A DNA stretch of 64,000 nucleotides from Amphimedon queenslandica (taxonomy: Eukaryota > Porifera > Demospongiae > Haplosclerida > Niphatidae). Position 1 is the stretch's first letter; every line of letters begins with the position of its first letter. The translations under genes and the position numbers were made by a program. The notes beneath the pieces are model-generated. The model was given only the letters and a program-made list of their open reading frames with translations. It had not been told where the DNA came from and made no database searches. Positions 25,901 to 37,200 of this stretch are shown in pieces. The stretch spans positions 10,609-74,608 of the forward strand of contig NW_003546475.1 of NCBI RefSeq assembly GCF_000090795.2, read 5' to 3'.

Positions 25901-28159
25901 CCTTCCTTTCTAACAATAGTAACATCAAGACTATTTGGAATATGAGGTTATTGCATTTTGAATAAAGTTTTGGGCTCTGGAACAATTGCATCAATTTTTG
26001 AGTGGAATTTACATTCTTTGAATTGTCTAAAATTATCTCGTATGACACATGGAACTGACAACTAATGGGTTAAGATTGGCCAATGATGGTTTTCTTCAAT
26101 TTTTTGCATTATAAGCTCCTTATTTATATTTTTTCATTGTTGCCTTCATGTCCATTGTCACTGTGTAATTTTATAAATGTAGGTCCTTGTGTTTCATTCT
26201 CTTATGAAGCCGCTCTCCTTTTCTGATTCAATTTACATTTTACAGCTTTCCTTTATGTTTTTCTAACCTTGTTCGCTTTTTCAATATTATGTAGAGATGC
26301 GTTAATAGTGACTGAAGTTATGAATTTTGTATTTTGACTATATTGATAATCCTTTTAGAAACCGTTAAAACAAGTGTTTTTTTTTTCAATTTCAAATTTG
26401 ATACATAAATGACAATTGACTTACCTCTTACATTGTATAACTTGCAATCAGGTTAAATGCATGTTGATATTGGCGGAGACAAAAATGCTGTGAGGTTTAG
26501 CTATGAGAACACTTAACTCTTGCAACTCTTGTAGCTCCTTATAACTTGAAACATTCTTCTTGAAGAAATTGATGCAATTTGTTGTTTCGGTAACTATTTC
26601 ATAATTTTTTCCAGTCAAAATTTCTTTTCCCATTTTGTGATTTACTATACTTTTGACAGAATTATTGCTGGCATAAGTGAACAAATGGAATAGGAACCAA
26701 ATTTTGAGCCACTCTGAGAGCATCAATTTCTTTCAAGCCAAGGTGAGCTGTAAGACAAAGTAAAGGTAGGCAACAATTTTGACCGGAATCTGTGAGTGTT
26801 TCATTTAAAAGATTTTAGAAGAACAATCTATAGACCACTTTAATAACTGGTTTTTATGAGATATAGAGCATAAATCGAGCATAAATTTAAGCTAGATTAC
26901 TTCATAATCTCCACCCATTGACCACTCAACACCACTTTACTGACCACGTGAAGGAAGCCATTGTATACTTCTTACCAGTTTGTCTTTAAGCACTCTATAT
27001 TGGGTGCCATTGCTCTTAGCAGAATAAGAATCAAATCTTTACTTCTTGACAGTCTTTTGGGCTCCTTTCTTGATCTTTAAGTGGCATTTTCTAATTGGCC
27101 TGGTTCAACTTCCCAGCCTGAACTAGGATAGTGCTGTCTGTGGAGTACATGAAGGGTAGTAATGCAACTTTAATGGCTGTTTCTAACCAGGTAATAATCT
27201 TCTTTTTGACCTGATTTTCTAATATAAGAGTTGAGAGAGGTTTGCCTTCTGCCTTGTGTCATCAGTATGACTTCAATAGAGTTCCACATGGAATTAACAC
27301 ATTGTCACTTTATCACTAAAGGGCTGTCTACCCTTGAAATGCAGTTTGAACTGGTTTTGAACTAATAATTTAATTGAATTTTAATTTAATTTAATTTAAT
27401 TTAATCATGATTTTACAAGATGCGAAAACAAAAACTAGATAGTATAACAAAGAAGAGAGAGAGAGCAAAGAACAGGCACCTTGAAGGGCTGCCAGTAAGT
27501 TCTACTGACACCCAACAAACAAAATAGAAGAAGTAAAATAAAATATAATATAATAACTTGGAACATGAAATAACTAAATCAGAGAAGAGAAATATACATA
27601 CATATAGATCACAAAATGATTAAGTAATAATAGTGACAAACATAATCAGAGACTTCCATAGTTAGACTGACCAAAGGGTAGATAAATGGTTCCTGATGTA
27701 TATTGAGCAGCCACAGGGGGAGAATGTCTTGATCCTAGCACTAGCCAGGGACACTCTCCTACACAAGTGGAACTGCCTCCTAACAGGGGACTACCTTGCT
27801 CCTATGTAGCCCAGTGACCCTTAACACTTGATGTAATCAAGGGGGTATGGTACTACATAGTGGGATAGTGCAACACCTGAAAGGGAAACTAAACTTGAAA
27901 CCTGGAAGGAGCAGGAGTACGATAATGACAGCTTGAACAGGGACATAGAAAGTGGAAGGTACAGGGATTAAAGGAATCGAAATGTTCGAGAAAATGGGAC
28001 CATAATATTTGTTTTAATTTGATCTTAATAGTATCAAGAGAGAGAGAAANNNNNNNNNNTGTACAATCCTTTTCCTTTATGGGGTCTCTGGGCCATTCTT
28101 CATTCTTTGAATGCTATCTCATGATCTTTTCACTTCTTGTGTCTTTTCCCCTGTTTGCA

Positions 28160-28212
<53 letters not shown>

Positions 28213-31200
28213 AGGAGTATAATACTATTTGTGAGCAGGGATAGTAGTAATACATACACACACACACACTTCTCACTTGGAAAGAATGACCTCAAAATGA
28301 GTGCTTCAGACCCCCCCCCCCACACATCTAAAGAATTACACAAGGGCTATTACTTGTAGAATTACAAAAAAATAACCATTACACCTCATGATAAACATGT
28401 CGTCGCCATCTTGTTTATAATTTACTTAAAAGACGACACGCCTACTTAGGCGGGGTGATGATCACGTGAATACATCATGAAGTCCTAGAAAATCGATCAC
28501 TGAAATTGGAAATCGATTATGAAATTGGTGCATTAATGAGGCAATGCACTTCGCGCATCACCACACCACCTTTCTATACGTATATCATTGATTGGGATTT
28601 TTGTCCACTGTGGCGTTCCATAATTCCATGCTATTATCTTGTAAATTTTGATTGTATTTCTGATCCAGCTGTCATTAGTTATGCATTGAATGTGCATTCA
28701 AACCACATATGGAGGTACAGTAGTTCTTGAGATGGTTTGACACAATGCAGTCTAAGCAAATGCGCATTAGGTGTGGAATCATTTTAATTTTGAAGGTGTG
28801 GAAAAGACCCTTGCTATGGCGGCATCCACTTGATCCCGAACAGTATACTGGATAGCTTCCATCAGAGTAATTTTCTAAGCTTCAGTTTCAATTTAATGCC
28901 ATTGTAAAGCAATTTCTTGTGAGGCAGAGTATCAAATGCCTTTTAAAATCAAAATACAGGACATCCACCTCCTTCTTGTCCTCAATTCCAGAGTAGATAT
29001 CACCAAAAACAATAGAAGCTGGGTTAGATATGATCTTTGCCATATAGAAAACCATATCGGTGTTTGGAGAGCTTCGAATGTATGAATTGTATTATCTTGT
29101 CGTAGACTAAAAATTCTAGTACTTTAGACAAGATACACAGCAGTGAGATTGGTCTGTAATTATTGGCCTCGCCAACGATTAGCATGGGCAAGGACTATGT
29201 GGTTAAGTGTGTTATCTGTCATTCATTCTGTCCAGAAGCAAATCAAGCAATCTCTCACTTTAAGGCACGATTTGACCTTTAAGGAGTGGTGTCATAACAA
29301 ACATTGGTATGACTTGATGGATTTTTAGTTTCCTGTGACTGATGTTTTGAATAATTGATGTATGAACTTCTAAGAATTTTCCTAAATGTACTGCATTGGC
29401 TGCATCTGATGACACCACCTTTGCGGTAAAGAACTAAATGATGACATTGAAAAGACTGAATTGTAGATGAATATGTGCATTTGTCTACATAAACTGGTAG
29501 AGTCTCATCATATAGCCAGAGACTGATTTACCGGTTCTTGATTTTATGACTCCTTTCTTTTCTTTCATCATTGCAACAAAATTTTCATCAGGGTTGCGAG
29601 CACATGTATTATATTTTTCTAATGTTTTAAACAATTGTTCGATGTCATCCTTATTCACTTCTTGAATATTAGCATATTTTTTGAAATCAGCTGATGGTAG
29701 TGTAGTGAAAGAGGACAACTGGGAACCAATATAAAGATATAATTTACAACTTGAATCTATGACAACCGTCAATTTTAGCGATACTGCATTAGCGGTGCTT
29801 ATTTCTGCATCATCAAAATTTGACAAAGAAAAATACTTGACACATGTACTACAATTAGTAGTGGCATCAAACCAGTTCTTGCCAAGAGTAATAAGACTGT
29901 GAAGTTGATTCAGTGATTGCTGTTCCAAACCTGTATCCATTGTTTTGTGAAGATGGTGTAGGTGAAGACAAAATTCTGTCTTGTTGTTCCAAACCGGTAT
30001 CCATTGTTTGTGAAGACAGTGTATACGTAGGTGGTGATAAAATCTTCTGTTGTGCCTTTTCAAATTGTTTCTTTCTCTCTTCATTTTTTCTACCCACTAA
30101 TCGTTTCCTTCTTGGCATCACTACATCAAGGAACTTCATGAATAATTATAGACTATTGCATTTTTAAGCATGCATAATACCAGATTTTAACACCAATTTG
30201 GCTTTAATTATGTTATAAAAAACTGAATAAGTACATGCAAACAGCTATATGCAACACAACTATCATTTTTTCATTTGTAAAAACACTCCACCTTGATGCA
30301 AGAGGTGTACAAAGTATTACCCATTGGTATCACGAAACAGCTCATTTTGACAAGTATTACTCAGAGTTGCCCAAAAAAGGTATAATCAATCATACTGAGC
30401 ACAAAAAACCTTAAGTTTGAAGGAAAAAGTGCTTGGGTTTCTTACAAAAGGGATACAAAGATTGAAAGAACAAATGTTCTTAGGCTTAGCGAGGACTGGC
30501 ATCACATTTTTGGTAAATGAGACTTAGAAGTCAAGGTAAAGATAGCAGTGGGTGTTTGCCTACCTTAAGTATACTGCAAGAGTAGAGTTGTTTTAGCAAT
30601 AGCCAGATTCACCACGGGTGACCACGATAAAACAGCTCCTGCATCGACCATGCTTCAGTAGCTTCCGGTATAATGGATGGTCCCGGCCTCTACATAGGCG
30701 TTTCCAATCCATTTCCCTGCTCTACTATCTATGCTTAAAATTAATAGCTGCTCAAGCTAACTTTGATTGACTATAATAACTTATCATCACTTTATTGCTG
30801 AATTTTAGGAAATGAGGTGCCATCCGCCATACACCATTTATTTGCTATGTCAGATTGAGCCTTCTGAAATATAATTTATCAAGCATGTAGCACTTGAGCC
30901 ACAAATTTTAACTTTAAACATATCCATCTTCTTTGGGTGGGTCAAACTGCCCCTTTCGTTGGTAGTCCTCGTGTACATGTAGCCATAGGCATACTTCATA
31001 ATTTGTCTGCCTCATTAATCTTTTAATTATCTCCCTTTAGGATCTTATCCCATTATTGGTTCATTTTAATGATGACATACCTTTAAGAAATGATATTATA
31101 AGGTTTATCTTTATTGTATTATCACATGAGTTTTAATGTCTTGCTGTAGGCTACTAGTGAACTTTACTCAACCAGTCATCTTATCATTCCCTGAATCTCA

Positions 31201-34200
31201 CACTCACAAGGATTCGGCCACAACAAAATGCATGATTGAAGTATCTCAATACTTACGACAGTATAAAGAAGTACATTTTGAAAATGCTGCTTTTGTTTCC
31301 TACTGTACATGTACTGCTATAGGAATTTACTGTTGAACATGTCATGAATGTTTTAGGCAGTATTTTGGCAGAGCTTTGTCAGAAGGCTAGTTATACATGG
31401 AATTTCTGCCATATAATTGATATTTTTATAGGATTGGGAAGATCGTGACGATGATGATATTATTATTATTGAAAGAATACTCTTGCTTTTGAGAAATGTA
31501 TTACATGTACCATCTGACCCTGCTGAAGAAAAGGTATAGTTTGTCCATTCTATAATGCATATACATGTACATGCACTTTATGTGTATTGTGACCATCTCT
31601 TTTAGAGGACAGATGATGATGTCAATGTCCATGATCAAATAATTTGGTAAGCATGGATGGGAACAATTGTAACTGTTTGATGGAGTTCATAGGAATCTTC
31701 ATATTAATGGAATTGATGAGTTATTGTTGTTCCTTGGTAGTAATCCTAATGAGGTATTATTGCAATATTTTTTATCTGTCATATTTTATTGTTTTTAGAC
31801 TCAATGGTGCATGCATGTATTGGAAATACTCTTCCTTTTACTAAGAGAACAAGTATTATTTATGCTTTATAATAATAATGAGCCATTGATTTATAGTCAC
31901 CTTCTAACTTGGCCACAGCTGGCGGAGCTAGATCATCTACAGAAAGGCAGAATGATGAAAAGTTAGTCTACAGTATTTTTTGCACGTTGCATGTCTTTGA
32001 ATTTTAACAGTAAAATTGACGAATTGATGGAACTTGAAAGAGTAAAGCAAAAAAGATTACAACGAACATTTGGTAGTAGGTAATGGCTCTTTTAATTTTA
32101 TAGTTCTATTAAACTTATAGGCATTCAAAATTTGGAGGTGTCTATATTGTTGACAACGAGGTCACTTCTACTGGAAGAAACCGAATCTACCACAGATCAT
32201 TACAAGGTACATGTACAGCATAACTATTGGTATTTGTATCTATCTGGAATGAGTCTTTAGTTTTATTTGATTGGAATTTTGCAAAAAATAGATCACATAT
32301 GTTATTACATACCACATTTGATAATACATGGCACAGTCTTTTTATGTAACAATTTAAATTACAGTAGAATTTTTAAGTAAGAAAATTTTTTCCTGCATAA
32401 ATTTTCAGATTTACAGTATTAAGTTTTGCATAATGTACATTGTACATATTTGGAAGTAAATAAAAAGTATTTATCCAAAGTAATGCGATTCATGTAAACA
32501 CACATGTATTTAGATGTGCATGTACCAATTAATTCACTGTGTTTGTGCCAATTTAGGATTTAATGATTATTCATTTGATATTGAAAAGAGACCAAGACGT
32601 ACACCTAAACCCAAGAAACGCTTGATCATTGATTTCCAATCTAGACCCTCTACTTACAGCATTAGGTACATGTACATGTACATGTATACCATTTTAATAA
32701 TTTTGTATATGTACGTGTATAATCTTAATAGAGTTGTACTACAGAAGTTCTCTGCTCAAGTGCTTGATTATTGCTTTAATGTCCTCATGAGAGTTGTCAA
32801 AGTATGTACATGTACATGCATTAGCATGCAAATCAAACACAATTCCAATACAAACGTTAGGATACTATTAAGAGGCAGCACTCAATGGAAAATGATGAAA
32901 CTTATTATTTATGGGCAATGAGGTAAGTGCCTATAAAAAATTTTGCATGTACATGTACATTATAATTTATTTTAGATTCTTTATGGAGTTCAGTCGCTTG
33001 CATAACTTTCGTGTGGATATTGTGAGGTAACATATAATTATTTATTGGAACTGATTGCAGTCACTGTTTTAGTGAATCACTTCAATTGCCAACTGTTCAT
33101 CAAGTGTTACAATTAATTGCTAGCTATTATGAGCATATGTGTATGAACAAAAGAGAAAGACATGCTGCAATTGAATGGGGACAGAGGTATGTGCATTATA
33201 TTGTATACTACTTGTATATAACATGTGCATGTAATGTATAGTGTAACCTCAATTATCCAGAACACTTAATAAAATTTGGTCTGGATTTATGAAAGTTTAC
33301 ATAATTAAAATAATTGAGCCTAAAGCTACACGTAATTATAATTGTCCCACAGAGAAAGGCTTCTTTAAGCCTTATTAATTGAAGAAAGTTATTGTCAGCA
33401 CCATTTTTACTGCTCCACAAGCTGTTCTGTACTACCATACATGTACATGTACATGTTTGTTCTAGTTAATGAACTATACATTGTGTAGTACAGTAATTGG
33501 CCACTTCCAGACTAGTTCTAGTCATGAGTCTGAAATTCAAAATGCATACAGGATTATCACTTTCTAGATATTTGAGGTTTTACTACTGTATTATGTGTAT
33601 ACCATTGAGTTTGTATCAAATAACTGTGCTTGTTCATGTAGGTTGCATTATGCAGTTTCAGCTTACAAGGAACTGTTGCTACATGTTCAGGAAATGATAC
33701 AATCCAAAGATGATACAGTTGTTCAGAGCTCAAAAGTCATTTTGAGTAACTTACTCTATCACCCAGAGTATCGTGATGTTTTTGTGATGTTACTTCGAAA
33801 TTACAATGAAGCTGTTGTGCAACTTAGTTTCCTGCAAGATGTGATAGAAATGACTCATGTCTATTTGCGTCTGGTCAAGCTTTATTCTAAGCAAAATGGC
33901 CAACTTGTTATTCAAAAGAAAAGGAAACGTACTGCAGCAAAAAAGAAAACTAACTCTCAGCAACTACCAACTGAAGACCAGTTGATGGAGATGTGGGAAA
34001 GTTTGGAAAGTGAAATTCAACATGTCATAACTAATACTGCCAGTGCTAGTGAGCTACCTTGTCCCTTTGATGGAGCCAGTGATATCCCAATTGAAGAGCA
34101 GAAGTAAGTTAAATTATTATTATTCTACCTGAAATTGACATTACTACTTAAGGATTGAAGTTATGAAAAATATTCATGAAGATCTTAAGACTCAGAACAT

Positions 34201-37200
34201 TAGTGAAGCAGTACTTTTGATGAAAGCTGCTCGGTATTTTATTAATATGTGTCTTTTATGTGTTCACCATGTCCTAAATTAGTGAAGTATGGCCTGATGA
34301 TGTTTTTGGTTCAAACACGGTCTCGCCATCAAGTGAAATCTCTGTGCTGAGAGAAATATTTTTTAATCCTTTATCAGGTATGTAATTAGTATGTAGTGTC
34401 TACTGTTGTGTCATTTGTCATCTCATTTTTCACATAGTAACTACTAGTCATGATTATGAAGAGGAAGAAGAGGAGGAGGAGGAAGGTTGTTAGTTAATGT
34501 GCATACATGTATATATTATTCACATCATTGTATCTCTGAATAGCTGTCCAAGAGAATGTGACAAGTATTGAACTTGAAATGGATTTGAGTAGATTTACAG
34601 CAGCGTAAGATAAAGTCTTTTAAATTCCTAGAGATGTGCATTCACATGTACACTGTAGGTTTGCTAATAATAAGATTGTTCAGGTCTATAGTTTGGCTCT
34701 TGCTAACTACAAAAGCAACACTGATGAGTTGAACCATGCTGTGATCAAGATGTTGCATACAATATCAATTAAACATGAAATGATGCCTATGCTCTTCCAA
34801 ATGTCCCTCTTTAGAATCTTCTCTGATATTTTGGATGAACCTCCTCTCCCAAGATACAGAGTTAGACATAGACTACTGGTAATAATTTAATTATGTGTTA
34901 ACTTTTTAGGAGTTACAGAAATTTAGTTCACGTGTTGTTGCAGATTTTTTGATTCTGTCTCAGCAAAATAAGATGATGTTTGCAGAGCTATTGATTTGGA
35001 AAACTAGTGGGGAGTGTTATGAGCTTAAAGAAGGTTATGGTGCTATTCAGCGCAAAAAGTATTAATGACATAATTTAAATTTGATTTCTTCATTAATATA
35101 CATGTACCGGTATATGTATTGCTTGAATAAATGTACATGTCATGCCAGCTAGCTTAAATTTCAAATCGACCATTTAAATACCAATGGAATAAATGGTTTA
35201 CCATAGGATTTTAGCATTGTGCTTAGCGGCCTCTTGTCAGTGGATTGTCAAGTTGTTCAAAATTGGGCCAAGGGCCTTATTCTATATTTTTATTATTAGT
35301 AGAGGGTATTTTAATAAAAATCATGAGAAAGGATTTTTTTATTTTTATAAATTTTTTGATACATGTACTCTTAGTATTACCTTGCTCAAAATTGGACCAA
35401 CAAGTAGCCTTTGTTATTTGGCCAAATTTTGTCAAAAACGAAAAGGAAAGAAATATCCATTTTTATAATTTTTGTGATACATATACTGTACATGTACATA
35501 GACTTACATTGTATGTTGTGTATCAACTTTGAGCTAATTCCAATCAAATGGATTTTTATAAGATTATACAGTTGCTCAAAAATTTGGCCAAAGTCCCCGT
35601 ACTAAATTTCATCAAAATGGCTAGGAAAGACTTCTCATTTTTTAATACATAATTTTACCTGTTTTTAAACTTATTCTAATCAAGTTTTGGATTTCCCAAG
35701 TTGCTCAAAAATCAGGCCTAAATCAATATCAACTTGGAGCTGATTCCAATCAAATCTGAATTTTTATAAATTTTTAAAGTTACTCCAAATGCCATGTAGT
35801 GCTTGTTAGCTCATGCATGAAGCATGCTGTTTAGCTCACTTAATACAGAACCAAACAGTGAAATTGATGACATAAGAGATAATAGGGGGAGGTAGATCAA
35901 TGAGTGTTAAGATGTTCTTAATACGCGTGAAAAATTTTGTGATTAGCTTTAATCATTGTGATTTTCTGTTCTAGTTTTGTCAATAAAATAGTGTTTATCA
36001 AAAGAATGCACTCAGTGGCACTATTAATGTACTAGTCTCACCCCACCCCTTTGCAGGGAAGGGAAGGGGCTGGTTTAGACTATTAATGTACTAATTATTA
36101 TTACATTGTTTCCACTGTCATAATTTTATTTTAATTTACATGTAGACAGCTGAAAGAAAACAGAAATGTTTGGACTAGAGAACAAGAGGAAGAATTATCT
36201 TCTTTATATGAACAATTCAAGAATGAAACTGGTAATGAGAATTTGTTCCTGTTTTACTTTTCATACTTCAATAGACATAGTGGGCTGCATCTTAGATGCC
36301 TTGCCAAGTGAGCAGTGTAGGACAAGAGGAATTGTAATTATAGTTATTTTTGTATGACAGTAATTATAACACTTTACTTTTAGATTGTGTCAAAACTAGT
36401 TTCAAAAGGGTTAGTTAGCAGCAGAAAAGACTTACACAAGAAGACTAAAACTAACAAAGTAATTATAATTCACACTATTACTGAAAATGGATCATTGTGT
36501 ATTATATTAGGAACCATGGTCAGAGGAAGAACTCTTCACACTAAAATCACTTTGGCAGCCATCTGAAAATATTAATGCATCCATAGAACAACTTTTGTGC
36601 TCATTTCCAGGTTTAATTTCACCAATCTATGATTTCACTAATTAATGTACGTACTCTATGTCTGGCTGCATTATAGGACGAGGTGTAAGAGACATTAAGA
36701 AACAATTACAGAACCTTGGTTTGATGCAACCTTCATCTGGAAAAAGGAAGCACCAAGGAGATGAGGTTCTTTCAGTAGAGACAGAACCAAGAGAAACTGT
36801 CAAAAAGAAAGGAAAAAGTTAGCTGTTACTGAGTTAAAATGTTTATTATTAAATGATATATAATTATTTTTAGAAGGAAATGTTGATAAATTAGTTCAAG
36901 CAATTCATACTAATGGTTATTCTAATCAACTGGCTTGGCTTAGTACTTACATTAATGATGAAGCAAAAGACAGAGAATTGGACTCTGAATGGGAAGAACT
37001 GTGTGTAGTACCTGTAGAACAATCAACTGCTGAGGCATTGGAAACTGAAGTATTCCATAATTTAATGATATCCATTGGTCTAATGCCCCCCAGTGAGCAG
37101 GTACACAAAACACACAAGAAACATGTTATTAGCCTTTTATAGGAAATGTACTGGAGGATTCCATCGTCAATGAGTCCACACAATCTACAAACAATTACTG

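Larger units (their letters stand above)
14170..31040 (+). other. Giant intron 2 of TIMELESS
   Basis: Flanked by GTAAGG at 14170 and CCCTTTAG at 31033-31040, joining CAG AAG to GAT CTT in phase 0. All other introns of the gene are short, so its size comes from nested mobile elements, itemised separately. The stretches 19250-20850, 22690-24400, 25540-27360 and 30150-31000 hold nothing I can name. A 10-N assembly gap lies inside, so part of the length may depend on scaffolding. Confidence 0.8.

Noticed and set aside
26880-27360. Possible transposase piece on the minus strand
   Set aside because: No stable motif could be read; similarity too weak to name.
28019-28343. Frames with poly-Asn or poly-Tyr tracts
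   Set aside because: They are translations of the (AAT)n microsatellite, and one crosses the N gap.
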